Shown piece by piece: positions 1 to 8,278 of a DNA stretch of 64,000 nt (position 1 is the first letter of the stretch; each line of letters starts with the position of its first letter). The stretch covers positions 1-64,000 of the forward strand of contig CAIOZA010000136.1 in the NCBI GenBank assembly GCA_903862655.1. The letters are read 5' to 3'. This DNA comes from an uncultured Ignavibacteria bacterium (GTDB lineage Bacteria > Bacteroidota > Ignavibacteria > Kapaibacteriales > UBA2268). The translations under genes and the position numbers were made by a program. Below the pieces are notes generated by a model. It was not told the origin of the DNA. It saw only the letters and a list, made by a program, of their open reading frames with translations, and ran no database searches.

Positions 1-33
1 AAATTAAAATTTTATTTATAATCTAAAAGTTGA

Positions 34-41
34 TATTTTTG
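34..41 (+). promoter_or_regulatory. Candidate -7 element TATTTTTG upstream of the SAM hydrolase gene
   Basis: TATTTTTG matches the Bacteroidota -7 consensus TAnnTTTG and ends 26 bases before the ATG at 68. No convincing TTG box is seen at the expected distance, and AT-rich DNA makes chance matches common. Confidence 0.3.
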
Positions 42-67
42 TTATTTCGTATTTATGAATTTAAGAA

Positions 68-883
68 ATGACCAAACCATTAATCGTTTTAACCACCGAT
101 TTCGGAACAAAAGATAATTTTGTAGGAATAATGAAAGGTGTAATTCTAGGTATATCCCCAGAAGCACAGATCGTAGATCTAATGCACGAAATACAACCAC
201 AAAATTTCAAACAAGCTAGTTTTTTATTGTCAGTCTCTATAGATTATTTTCCTAAGGGAACAATATTTCTATCAATAGTTGATCCTGGTGTTGGCACTGC
301 AAGAAATGCTATAGTCGTATTAACAGAAAAATATACATTTATTGCACCTGATAACGGGTTACTTACATATGTTCTTCAAAAACACAAGCCTATCGCAATT
401 TATTCAATATCTAACAAGCAATATCAATTGGATCATATCAGTGCAACATTTCATGGTCGCGATATTTTCGCACCAGTAGCCTCACATATAGCAAATGGCA
501 TAGATGTTAAAACAATTGGTGATAGAATTAGTCCAATAAGTCTGATCACTATACAAGATCCAAAGTGTTTTCTTGATGGCCAGCATATTTGGCATGGAGA
601 AATAATGCATATTGATCGGTTTGGAAACTTAATTACGTCCCTAAAAGCATCAACACTGGGAATCAGTACTGTAGAATTCCCTAAACAGAATTTAAGATGG
701 AGTGTTGAATCTGCCAATTTGAAAATTAAATTTCTTAGCCAAACATTTGCTGATGTAGATTTAGGACAATTCCTTGCCTATATTGGTAGTTATGGATATA
801 TTGAAATAGGGGTCAGAGATGGAAATGCTGCAGAAAAGTCTGGGCTCACAATTGAACAGAGTGTATATGTTTACAAGTTTTAA
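68..883 (+). CDS. S-adenosyl-L-methionine hydrolase (adenosine-forming), DUF62 family
   Basis: This 271-residue protein belongs to the DUF62/SAM hydroxide adenosyltransferase family, relatives of the fluorinase and chlorinase. These enzymes use water to split SAM into adenosine and methionine. The N-terminus LTTDFGTKDNFVG and the DPGVGT, APDNGLL and FHGRDIFAP blocks are family hallmarks. The Asp-Arg-His set that activates water in hydrolases maps to D72, R79 and H129, which favours hydrolase over halogenase. The protein has no signal peptide and should be cytosolic. It is transcribed alone, since the next gene is convergent. The family call is firm; the cellular role (SAM turnover) is inferred. 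Confidence 0.88.
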   Translation: MTKPLIVLTTDFGTKDNFVGIMKGVILGISPEAQIVDLMHEIQPQNFKQASFLLSVSIDYFPKGTIFLSIVDPGVGTARNAIVVLTEKYTFIAPDNGLLTYVLQKHKPIAIYSISNKQYQLDHISATFHGRDIFAPVASHIANGIDVKTIGDRISPISLITIQDPKCFLDGQHIWHGEIMHIDRFGNLITSLKASTLGISTVEFPKQNLRWSVESANLKIKFLSQTFADVDLGQFLAYIGSYGYIEIGVRDGNAAEKSGLTIEQSVYVYKF

Positions 884-1096
884 TTATAATTGTGAAGTTT
901 GTCGAATTGTCGAAAAAAATAAAAAGATACATATTTTATCTTCATGTATTTTAAATAGTTCGTATTTCATCCTTTAACACGGCATGCTTATCACTTCATA
1001 GGTTTCAGGCAAAACATATCCAATAAGCTATAAGTAATCAGTAGAACCTATTTATTGTTCCTAATCCTGGTGAAATAAATATATTTAGTCGATTTT

Positions 1097-2443
1097 TTAA
1101 AAGCCAAGCTCCATTAAATAACGATTAATCTCAATTGTGTAAATATTTTCCGATTGACCATACCACTTACCCTCAGGAACAAATATTATTTCACCATAAG
1201 TTTCTGGCTTTAGTCTATCCAAAACCGATGATGTTATTTGAGATTCTTCTTCAAGTCGATACTCATTATCAATATCATGGTAAACAGATGTGAATCCCAT
1301 TCTAGTATAAGAATTCTTATCTACAGGTGCACTTTCGAACCCAAATAAGATAAATGGAATTTTAAGCTTAATATTATATCCGCTGTCTCGTGGCGATGAT
1401 GAAATTCTGATATTCTTTATCGCTTCTTTTTGATAGGACTCAAGATCTTGAGTTGAGCTGACTTCGCTAATGAAAGCACGCTTATCTAAAAAATCACCTG
1501 GAAATATTTTTATATTATAAAGTTCTTTCCCTTCCTCAGTTCTAAATTGTACTCTATCTCCCGAAACCTTTGCAAATCTGTTGGCATCCAGAGCTGACTG
1601 ACTTAAATCAAACCACAGCTCAAAATAATCCGCTAAACAACCATCACAATTCAGTGGTATGAAAATATCATCTTTTACATTAAGTGTAATATAAAGATTC
1701 TCATTATCATAAGCTGATTTAATGCTATACGAAGCATCTGAAATACCTTTCCAATACCATGCTCCGGCTATAACGAAATCAACATCATTTGCTTCGGCTT
1801 GATCGGAAAAGCCACTATAGATTGTTCTTCCACGTTTATAACATGGTACAGATAGATACTTAGCCTTTAATCCTGTTCGATTATTAGTTAAAAGCTGATA
1901 TTTTTCAGTTCCAATCAAAGATTGATAATTAATATATGATTCATTAGTATATTTATCAATACGTTTTGTGTGGAAATCATCAACCATAAATAAATTTCCA
2001 TCCTTAAGCCTGTACCCTTTAATCGTCCAATCAAACTGCTTATGTTTTTGTGTAATATAACATGTATTCGATCTTATTACAACACCTACTTCTAGTGGCA
2101 ATTCAAAAAAATCAAATGGTAATTGAGAAACAAATGATAGATATCCATCTATATCGACAAACTGATAAACCTGCACAACTTTCTTTTTATCTGATGTTAC
2201 TTTTACAGCAAAAGCTACATCATTAATACCATCTCCGGAAAAATCACCAACATCCCAGCCCCAAATAGCATAGGAACTTCCCTGAGGCATCTTTTTCTCC
2301 AGATCAGATATCATCTCTGAGTCAAAATAATATTCAAGTTTTTTTGATAATTCCTGAAATTTCATGCCTGCCTGAGAACGAACCTCAGATAAGGAAATTA
2401 CAAATGTAATAATTGCGATTATTGAGAATTTGACAACATACAT
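1097..2443 (-). CDS. Exported protein with an FG-GAP-like segment and a C-terminal CBM9-like domain
   Basis: A 448-residue protein with an N-terminal signal peptide (hydrophobic residues 5-20, cleavage likely around residue 24). Residues 64-78 (DVGDFSGDGINDVAF) resemble an FG-GAP or VCBS calcium loop. The C-terminal half, from about residue 215, looks like the carbohydrate-binding family 9-like fold found in secreted enzymes of this group, with LYITLNVKDD at 250-259 and DYFELWFDLS at 272-281. No catalytic domain is visible, so it probably binds glycans or acts as a surface protein. It starts one base after the stop of the PfkB gene (TAATATG), so it is the last gene of that operon. Ligand and partner are unknown. 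Confidence 0.6.
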   Translation of the reverse strand: MYVVKFSIIAIITFVISLSEVRSQAGMKFQELSKKLEYYFDSEMISDLEKKMPQGSSYAIWGWDVGDFSGDGINDVAFAVKVTSDKKKVVQVYQFVDIDGYLSFVSQLPFDFFELPLEVGVVIRSNTCYITQKHKQFDWTIKGYRLKDGNLFMVDDFHTKRIDKYTNESYINYQSLIGTEKYQLLTNNRTGLKAKYLSVPCYKRGRTIYSGFSDQAEANDVDFVIAGAWYWKGISDASYSIKSAYDNENLYITLNVKDDIFIPLNCDGCLADYFELWFDLSQSALDANRFAKVSGDRVQFRTEEGKELYNIKIFPGDFLDKRAFISEVSSTQDLESYQKEAIKNIRISSSPRDSGYNIKLKIPFILFGFESAPVDKNSYTRMGFTSVYHDIDNEYRLEEESQITSSVLDRLKPETYGEIIFVPEGKWYGQSENIYTIEINRYLMELGF

Positions 2444-2444
2444 A

Positions 2445-3446
2445 TTATGCTTTATCTAATAATTCATATAATTCGTTTTTTAGTGCAATATGGTCATAGT
2501 TTAGCCTTGCACCCAATTGGGATACAATTTTAGCCGATGCAAATGAACCAAGATGTCCTGCTTTCAGAGGTGAATTATTAACAATTAATTCATATAGAAA
2601 TGCCCCGGCATACATATCTCCAGCACCTGTAGAATCCACTGGACTTGCTGGGTAGGAGGGTATTCTGAATTTTTCTCCATTGTACTTTATCAAAGATCCA
2701 TTTGCTCCAAGAGTGACTACTACATTTGGAACCATTTCTTCGAGCTTAGCAAATGCGATATTAAAATCATGTTCACCAGTGAATGATAATGCTTCATTTT
2801 CGTTACAAAATATCAGATCTGATTGCATAACAACGTCATGCAATTTATCTTTATAATATGTAGTTATAAATCCATCGGAAAAAGTTAAAGCAATTTTTGT
2901 TTTATTATTCTTAGCGATTTCTATGGATTTGTAAATGGCATTTGTGCTATCTTCAGCTGTAAATTTATAGCCTTCTAAATATAACCATTCTGAAGTTGCA
3001 ATCATTTCATTATTTAAATTTTCAGGCTTAAACTTACCTGTTGCTCCTAACGATGTACACATTGTTCGTTCACTATCTGGAGTAATCATAACCAGGCATG
3101 TACCGGTGGGATCGGATTGTAAATGATTTGCATGTAAATCGATACCAATTTCTCGGAACTCATTTGCATAAAAATACCCAAGTTCATCATCTCCAAGTAG
3201 AGACATATAACAGGTTTTACCACCAAATTTTGAAAATGCAATGATTGTATTTGCTGCAGAACCACCGCTACAAAGGTTTCTATTTACATTTTTTAATTCA
3301 TTCAAATATTTTAACTGCTCATCAATGTCTGTTAAAATCATTTCTCCTTTTTTTAGGATTAATTTATTGATGATATAGTCATCTACATTAACTTGTATAT
3401 CAACAAGGCTGTTTCCTAAACCACACAGATTATATTTTTTGTTCAT
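2445..3446 (-). CDS. PfkB-family carbohydrate/nucleoside kinase (adenosine-kinase-like)
   Basis: A 333-residue ribokinase-fold kinase. It has the N-terminal GNSLVDI start, the GGSAANT substrate loop at 61-67 and the DSTGAGD anion-hole motif at 271-277, whose last Asp is the catalytic base. The pattern GLGN-LVDI with SLLGDDELG is typical of the adenosine-kinase-like PfkB clade that acts on adenosine, other nucleosides or sugars; the exact substrate cannot be read from sequence. The start overlaps the end of ddl by 17 bases and the stop lies one base before the CBM9-like gene, implying one transcript. It may salvage adenosine released by the SAM hydrolase at 68-883, but that link is only inferred. 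Confidence 0.82.
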   Translation of the reverse strand: MNKKYNLCGLGNSLVDIQVNVDDYIINKLILKKGEMILTDIDEQLKYLNELKNVNRNLCSGGSAANTIIAFSKFGGKTCYMSLLGDDELGYFYANEFREIGIDLHANHLQSDPTGTCLVMITPDSERTMCTSLGATGKFKPENLNNEMIATSEWLYLEGYKFTAEDSTNAIYKSIEIAKNNKTKIALTFSDGFITTYYKDKLHDVVMQSDLIFCNENEALSFTGEHDFNIAFAKLEEMVPNVVVTLGANGSLIKYNGEKFRIPSYPASPVDSTGAGDMYAGAFLYELIVNNSPLKAGHLGSFASAKIVSQLGARLNYDHIALKNELYELLDKA

Positions 3447-4464
3447 TTTTTTTCTCCATAGCTATGTCTAAAATATGTTGGCAAAGTTCTGGAAACTCAA
3501 TTCCAAGTTCTTTGGCAGCCATTGGTACAAGAGATGTTGACGTAAATCCCGGAACTGTATTCATCTCCATTATATAGGGTTGTCCTTCTTCACTAAGACG
3601 AAAATCAGCTCGGGCAAATCCTGAGCAACCAAGTTCAATAAAAGCTGTTTCTGCAATACCTTTTGTAAACTCTTCTATGTCCTCGGAAATATCAGCAGGA
3701 CAGATGTAAAGTGATTTACCCTTTGTATATTTGTTAGTATAGTCGTAAAATCCTTCTTGAGGTGCAATTTCAATAATTGGAAGTGCTTCTTCACCTATAA
3801 TGCCAACCGTAATTTCTCTACCCTCGATAAACTGTTCAATTAATGCTATGTTGGAATATTCCAAGGCTTCAACCATAGCCTGATTAATATCATCCAGGTT
3901 TCCATCAGAAATGATTTTGACTCCAACAGATGAGCCCTGATCATTTGGCTTTACTACAAGTTTTGATCCAAGTTCAGCACGAACAGTTGCGAGAAATTCA
4001 TAGTTACCAACTTCCTTTTTGCGTGCAATAATCCATGGAGGAGTCATTATTCCAGTTGCATTAAAGATCAGTTTTGAAGCAATTTTATCAATCGACAGAG
4101 CACTTGCCTTCACATTTGATCCTGTATATGGAATACCCCTGCATTCAAGTAATGCTTGTATTTTGCCGTCTTCTCCGTTAATGCCGTGAAGAACAAGGAA
4201 GGCTACCTCAATATTGTCAAAAATAGATGAATTAATACAATCTATCAGATTACGAAGAGGAAAATTACTCCATTCACTCTTTGTAGGCGCTCTGTTGGGA
4301 ATGTCTATATTATCTATATCCACGATACAATCTGCGCCCAATGCCGGGTCGATAGGATATACATTATGTCCTAAAGTACGTAAAGCTTGAACTACAGCCT
4401 TTCCACCATTCATTGAAACAAATCTTTCAGGAGAAATTCCTCCAAATAATACTGCGATATTCAT
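3430..4464 (-). CDS. ddl: D-alanine--D-alanine ligase
   Basis: A 344-residue ATP-grasp ligase that makes the D-Ala-D-Ala dipeptide for peptidoglycan precursors in the cytosol. Visible family blocks are LFGGISPER at the N-terminus, HGINGEDG at 93-100, YTGSN at 113-117, the ATP-binding KPNDQGSSVGV at 172-182, and the metal-binding region with E300 and N302 followed by PGFTSTS. Length is a little over the usual 300-330 residues. It lies between the UDG gene (39-base gap) and the PfkB gene (17-base overlap). A TAATTTG sequence at 4476-4482 sits just upstream of the ATG and could give a short-leader internal promoter, though this is weak. Confidence 0.95.
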   Translation of the reverse strand: MNIAVLFGGISPERFVSMNGGKAVVQALRTLGHNVYPIDPALGADCIVDIDNIDIPNRAPTKSEWSNFPLRNLIDCINSSIFDNIEVAFLVLHGINGEDGKIQALLECRGIPYTGSNVKASALSIDKIASKLIFNATGIMTPPWIIARKKEVGNYEFLATVRAELGSKLVVKPNDQGSSVGVKIISDGNLDDINQAMVEALEYSNIALIEQFIEGREITVGIIGEEALPIIEIAPQEGFYDYTNKYTKGKSLYICPADISEDIEEFTKGIAETAFIELGCSGFARADFRLSEEGQPYIMEMNTVPGFTSTSLVPMAAKELGIEFPELCQHILDIAMEKKNEQKI

Positions 4465-4503
4465 TTTTCCTCTAACAAATTAATATTTAAAAACCTTCAA
4501 CTC

Positions 4504-5298
4504 TTAATCCTTAATGTTATTTAAATGCTCATCAAGTAATTTTTTAAGAAATTTCATATCTTCCCAAACATCTCTCTTAAGATTGGGATTGTACAACAAA
4601 GCTGCAGGATGATATGTTACAAGCATTTTTATGCCATGAAATTCTAATAATTTGCCTCTAGTGTCTGCCATTCTTACTTTAGTGTTAGTAAGTGATTCAA
4701 CAGCTGTTGCTCCAAGAGCAACGATATAAACTGGTTTTATTATATCAATCTGCTTGAGTAAATAAGGTAAGCAGGAATCAACCTCATCGCTGATAGGAGC
4801 CCGATTCTTAGGAGGTCTGCATTTAACAATATTACATATATAAACATCCTCTCTGGTGAGCCCAATAGATTCAATAATTTTGGATAATAATTGCCCGGCT
4901 CTTCCAACAAAAGGGAGTCCTTGTTCATCTTCATCAGCACCTGGTGCCTCGCCGATTATCATGATGTTAGCTTCAGGATTACCGGAACCAAAAACGAAAT
5001 TCTTTCTTGTCTGTCCCAGCCCACATTTCAAACAATCCTTGGCTATAGTGTGGAATTCTATTAATGTCTGAGCATGTTTCCATAATCCATTATCTGGAAC
5101 AATGTTATCTATCAATTCATTTCTTTCGGTAAAATCAACATTTTCATTAATGGGTACTGATCCATTGTAAATTTGTTCTTGAATAGTAATCTCGGGATTC
5201 CCTGTAATAGAAATAATCTCATCAATATAGAGTGTTGTCCCCATCAATTGTTGAGATTCAAGATATTGGATAACTTTATTGGTTAAATCAGTAGCCAA
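4504..5298 (-). CDS. Uracil-DNA glycosylase, family 4 type (Fe-S)
   Basis: The protein removes uracil from DNA in base excision repair. It shows motif GEAPGADEDEQGLPFVG, the GRAGQLL block, ALGATA and the C-terminal YHPAALL histidine motif. Four cysteines fit the family 4/5 4Fe-4S cluster: a CxxC pair (CLKC) and a later C-x15-C pair. No ATG lies near the expected N-terminus. I chose TTG at 5298 (reading ATDLTNKVIQYLES), giving 264 residues. A TTG at 5346 adds 16 unlikely hydrophobic residues, and the first ATG at 5247 would trim a helix. The N-terminus is about 80 residues longer than in minimal family 4 enzymes. It heads the ddl operon. Confidence 0.85.
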   Translation of the reverse strand: MATDLTNKVIQYLESQQLMGTTLYIDEIISITGNPEITIQEQIYNGSVPINENVDFTERNELIDNIVPDNGLWKHAQTLIEFHTIAKDCLKCGLGQTRKNFVFGSGNPEANIMIIGEAPGADEDEQGLPFVGRAGQLLSKIIESIGLTREDVYICNIVKCRPPKNRAPISDEVDSCLPYLLKQIDIIKPVYIVALGATAVESLTNTKVRMADTRGKLLEFHGIKMLVTYHPAALLYNPNLKRDVWEDMKFLKKLLDEHLNNIKD

Positions 5299-5337
5299 AT
5301 TTATATAATAAACAAATTTAAAAATCTTACAAAAATA
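5296..5337 (-). promoter_or_regulatory. Cluster of three candidate -7 elements upstream of the UDG operon
   Basis: On the minus strand there are TATTTTTG (5330-5337), TAAATTTG (5313-5320) and TAAATTTG (5296-5303), all matching TAnnTTTG. The first would give a leader of about 27 bases to the TTG start at 5298; the last overlaps that start codon. No clear -33 box was found for any of them. Confidence 0.3.
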
Positions 5338-5436
5338 AGTCGGCAAAAACTTGTAAACAACTATTTAAAAACAATGTTAATAAATATTTATTTCAAAGCA
5401 GCGTCGATTCCATTTTCATTCTTATAAAAGTTTAAC

Positions 5437-5922
5437 ATGAACAAGTCAACCAAAGATAGATTATTGGAGAACTATTCCAAAGCATATATCCAAGTCATTA
5501 CTGCTATTAGCGAATTTCCAAAAGAAATGTGGAATTATAAGCCTACGCCAGATAGATGGAGTATTCAGGAAATATTAATTCATATTGCAGACTCAGAAGT
5601 GAATTCTTATTCAAGATGCAGAAAAATCATCTCTGAACCAGGAACTAAAATCTATACTTATGACCAGGATAGATGGTCAGAAAAACTTCGATATAATGAA
5701 ACAAATCATGAAGATGCTCTTGCATTGTTCAAATATTTAAGAAAATTAACGGTTAATTTGATTAAAGAATTGCCTGAAGAATTCTGGAAATTATCGGTTA
5801 TACATGATGAATATGGTGAATATACATTAGAAAGGTGGTTGGAAATATACGAACCTCATATTCCCGATCATATTAATCAGATGAAAAAAGTTTACGAGAT
5901 ATGGAAATCTAATAAGAATTAG
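5437..5922 (+). CDS. DinB-fold (YfiT/DinB_2-like) putative metal-dependent protein
   Basis: A 161-residue all-helical protein of the DinB/YfiT superfamily. The motif KPTPDRWSIQEILIHIADSE is typical of DinB_2 members, and three histidines in the usual places (H49, H141, H145) could bind a divalent metal. Members include thiol transferases and hydrolases of unknown substrate, so no reaction is assigned. It is a single gene convergent with the tatA operon, with only 6 bases between the stops and no obvious terminator. The fold call is good; the function is open. Confidence 0.75.
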   Translation: MNKSTKDRLLENYSKAYIQVITAISEFPKEMWNYKPTPDRWSIQEILIHIADSEVNSYSRCRKIISEPGTKIYTYDQDRWSEKLRYNETNHEDALALFKYLRKLTVNLIKELPEEFWKLSVIHDEYGEYTLERWLEIYEPHIPDHINQMKKVYEIWKSNKN

Positions 5923-5928
5923 AGCAGC

Positions 5929-6231
5929 TTAACTTAAATTTTCTTTCTGGTCTGGATTCTCAATGTTTCTAGTAGGAGATAAAGAGACTGAAGATACATC
6001 CTCAATTGGTTGAGGAGGAAATTTAACAGCAGGCACGGTGCCTATATCAGAAACTTTGTTGATATCTGTTTGAATATCATTTATCTGACTTTGGAATTGT
6101 GCTTGAGCCTGTTTGACTTTCTGCATACCCTTACCTATCATTTGAGCAATTTCGGGGATCTTCTTTGGTCCAAAAAGCATCAATATTGCAAAAACAATCA
6201 GTAGTAATTCTCCGCCTCCAACATCAAACAT
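5929..6231 (-). CDS. tatA: TatA/TatE-like twin-arginine translocase subunit (longer paralogue)
   Basis: A 100-residue protein with one N-terminal transmembrane helix (about residues 8-20) followed by LFGPKKIPEIAQMIGKGM, the FGxKKxPE hinge and amphipathic helix of TatA/TatB. A polar, Gln-rich tail follows. It would form the pore-like part of the Tat pathway for folded, cofactor-containing proteins. It lies 14 bases downstream of a second, shorter TatA. The longer tail and the Gln/Lys-rich helix could mean a TatB-like role, but the sequence does not decide it. No tatC is present in the window. Confidence 0.88.
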   Translation of the reverse strand: MFDVGGGELLLIVFAILMLFGPKKIPEIAQMIGKGMQKVKQAQAQFQSQINDIQTDINKVSDIGTVPAVKFPPQPIEDVSSVSLSPTRNIENPDQKENLS

Positions 6232-6245
6232 ATCGCACCGCTGAT

Positions 6246-6431
6246 TTAGTTGGATTTAGGCTGATTTTCGTTCAATTTCTGTGGATCTTCGCTTTCCAAC
6301 GTAGATGCCTTTTTAAATTCCTTTATGCCAGATCCTAATCCTTTCATCAGTTCAGGGATTTTCTTTGCTCCAAATAGAAGTAAAATGGCAATCATTATAA
6401 TCATTATTTCAGGTGTGCCTAAACCAAACAT
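6246..6431 (-). CDS. tatA: TatA-like twin-arginine translocase subunit (short paralogue)
   Basis: A 61-residue protein with a single membrane helix (about residues 8-20), then [24 protein letters not shown], the classic TatA hinge and amphipathic helix, and a short charged tail. It sits 15 bases after purQ and 14 before the longer TatA paralogue, all on the minus strand, so the two are likely co-expressed. A short acidic-tailed TatA paired with a longer one suggests division of labour, but which acts as TatB-like partner is not clear from sequence. Confidence 0.92.
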   Translation of the reverse strand: MFGLGTPEIMIIMIAILLLFGAKKIPELMKGLGSGIKEFKKASTLESEDPQKLNENQPKSN

Positions 6432-6446
6432 ATATGCTCCTTAATA

Positions 6447-7139
6447 TTATTTCAAATTATTCAATATTGATTCAAATATTCCCAACCCATCATTACATCC
6501 TAATATTGAGTCGCTGTATCTTTCAGGGTGCGGCATCATACCTAATACATTGCCATTTGCATTTAATATACCGGCAATGTTCTTCACGGAACCATTAGGG
6601 TTAGAAGACTCCACGATTTCACCAACTTCGTTACAATATTTAAATGCAATTCTATCATCATCTTCCAATTTTTTTATAACATCATCCTCTGCAAAGAAAT
6701 TACCTTCACCATGCGCGATAGGAATCCTTAAAATTTTCTCTATCTCTAAGTTAGACGTAAATACAGACTTAGTATTTATTGTTTTAAGAAATGTATCTTT
6801 ACAGATGAATGACAAATTTTGATTTCTTAATAGTGCACCAGGTAGTAAACCTGACTCAGTAAGGATCTGGAATCCATTACAAATACCGATAACATAACCA
6901 CCCTTGCTCGCAAAATTTACAACTTCCTTCATGAGAGGAGAAAATCGGGCAATAGCTCCACATCTTAGGTAATCGCCATAAGAAAAACCACCAGGAAGAA
7001 TCACACAGTCAATTCCATCAGGAATTGATGTGTCCTTATGCCAAAGAAAATGGGCTTTCTCGCCCAAATTTTTTGAAACAGCATGGTAAGCATCGTGGTC
7101 GCAGTTAGAACCCGGGAAAACAACTACTGCAAATTTCAT
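6447..7139 (-). CDS. purQ: Phosphoribosylformylglycinamidine synthase subunit PurQ
   Basis: A 230-residue class I glutamine amidotransferase that supplies ammonia for the fourth step of purine synthesis. The nucleophile lies in GICNGFQ (about residues 93-99) and the His/Glu of the triad in MMPHPERY near the C-terminus. The N-terminal VVFPGSNCDHD is specific to PurQ rather than other amidotransferases. It follows purS by 22 bases. Together they imply the three-subunit PurS/PurQ/PurL enzyme, but no purL is in the window, so it must be elsewhere. Confidence 0.96.
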   Translation of the reverse strand: MKFAVVVFPGSNCDHDAYHAVSKNLGEKAHFLWHKDTSIPDGIDCVILPGGFSYGDYLRCGAIARFSPLMKEVVNFASKGGYVIGICNGFQILTESGLLPGALLRNQNLSFICKDTFLKTINTKSVFTSNLEIEKILRIPIAHGEGNFFAEDDVIKKLEDDDRIAFKYCNEVGEIVESSNPNGSVKNIAGILNANGNVLGMMPHPERYSDSILGCNDGLGIFESILNNLK

Positions 7140-7161
7140 TTTATGTCCAATAATTTAATCG

Positions 7162-7410
7162 TTATATAATAATAATTTCAAAATCCTCAATAATAGGATT
7201 AGCAATTAGCTTCTTGCAAGCTTCTGTAACAATTGAATGAGCTATTTCTGGGGTATCTGCCTCAACAGTCAACTCGACATACTTACCGATTCTGACGTTC
7301 GAGATCATATATAGTTCTATTGAATTGAGAGCGTGTTCAACTGTTTTACCCTGAACGTCAAGAATACCTTTTCTTAATGTAATTTTAACTGAACCATTGT
7401 ATTTATTCAT
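7162..7410 (-). CDS. purS: Phosphoribosylformylglycinamidine synthase subunit PurS
   Basis: An 82-residue small alpha/beta protein with the PurS pattern: VKITLRKGILDVQGKTVEHAL, then VRIGKYVEL and a final CxKLIANPIIEDF. PurS bridges PurQ and small PurL so that ammonia can pass between active sites. Length and motifs fit the family well. It lies 42 bases after pssA and 22 before purQ. Confidence 0.95.
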   Translation of the reverse strand: MNKYNGSVKITLRKGILDVQGKTVEHALNSIELYMISNVRIGKYVELTVEADTPEIAHSIVTEACKKLIANPIIEDFEIIII

Positions 7411-7452
7411 AATATCTTTACCTTCAAGTTGGAGTTTTCTAATTTAAAAAAT

Positions 7453-8187
7453 CTATTCGTCATCAAAAGTCGATTCTTTTTTCTTCTTCAAAAATAAAAT
7501 TAAATGTCTGATTGTACTTGCAACTACATAAAAAACCATAAATGGAAATATTGCTACGCCTTTTGTTATTATACAAGCAACAAGACCAATCACAAAAATA
7601 CTGAAAATAATTGGTTTTTCTTTTATAGATTTTAATGATGGTTTAGGTAGATTATGAAATTTAATTCTTGATACCATTAGTAATGAAGTTGCAATTGTTA
7701 CTATGAATATCATATACGGTTTATATATTTCAGGTATAGCATTTGTCTGATGAAAATATACAATATAGGATATGATCATGAAAGCCCCTGAGGGAATAGC
7801 TAAACCAGTGAAGAATTTTTTATCTTCAAGTGAAGTCAGCTGAACATTGAATCGAGCTAGTCTGCTAACTCCAGCTAGAGCAGGGAAGGAAGCCAAAAGG
7901 ATACCAATTTCATGAAACTGATAAAAATAAACAGTATAAAGCATGAAAGCTGGAGCTACGCCAAACGAAACAGCATCGCACAACGAATCCAGTTCTACCC
8001 CAAATTCACTTGCAGCTTTTAGCAATCTGGCTACTAGTCCATCAAGTAAATCAAATATTGCAGCTATTAAAATAAACCCGGCAGCTTTATTGATCTCTCC
8101 CATTGATATATGTACAATAGCAGAGAATCCCATGAAAAGATTCATTAGGGTGAAAAGGTTAGGAACTAGTGAACGTGTTACTCTCAT
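7453..8187 (-). CDS. pssA: CDP-diacylglycerol--serine O-phosphatidyltransferase
   Basis: A 244-residue polytopic membrane enzyme that makes phosphatidylserine from CDP-diacylglycerol and serine, the first step to phosphatidylethanolamine. The CDP-alcohol phosphotransferase signature DGxxAR(x8)GxxxDxxxD is present in DGLVARLLKAASEFGVELD followed by SLCDAVSFGVAPA (about residues 48-80). Several hydrophobic helices follow, ending in a Lys-rich cytosolic tail. The N-terminal RSLVPNLFTLMNLFMG is typical of type II PssA. It heads the pssA-purS-purQ-tatA-tatA gene run. No psd is in the window. Confidence 0.92.
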   Translation of the reverse strand: MRVTRSLVPNLFTLMNLFMGFSAIVHISMGEINKAAGFILIAAIFDLLDGLVARLLKAASEFGVELDSLCDAVSFGVAPAFMLYTVYFYQFHEIGILLASFPALAGVSRLARFNVQLTSLEDKKFFTGLAIPSGAFMIISYIVYFHQTNAIPEIYKPYMIFIVTIATSLLMVSRIKFHNLPKPSLKSIKEKPIIFSIFVIGLVACIITKGVAIFPFMVFYVVASTIRHLILFLKKKKESTFDDE

Positions 8188-8208
8188 TAATCGTAATTAG
8201 CAAAAAAA

Positions 8209-8216
8209 CAAATTTA
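8209..8216 (-). promoter_or_regulatory. Candidate -7 element TAAATTTG upstream of pssA
   Basis: TAAATTTG on the minus strand lies 21 bases upstream of the pssA ATG at 8187 and matches TAnnTTTG. No clear -33 box is seen at 19-20 bases. Confidence 0.3.
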
Positions 8217-8278
8217 AGCAAAAATAGTGATAGGTTATTATTATTTTTATGAAATGGGTAAATCATATTTAATTTATG

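Noticed and set aside
884-1096. Possible terminator between the SAM hydrolase and CBM9-like genes
   Set aside because: Only weak AT stems such as AAGATA/TATCTT are seen; none has a GC-rich arm with a T run.
4465-4503. Independent promoter for ddl from TAATTTG at 4476-4482
   Set aside because: It is only about 11 bases from the ATG, with no -33 box, in a 39-base gap that is well explained by co-transcription with the UDG gene.
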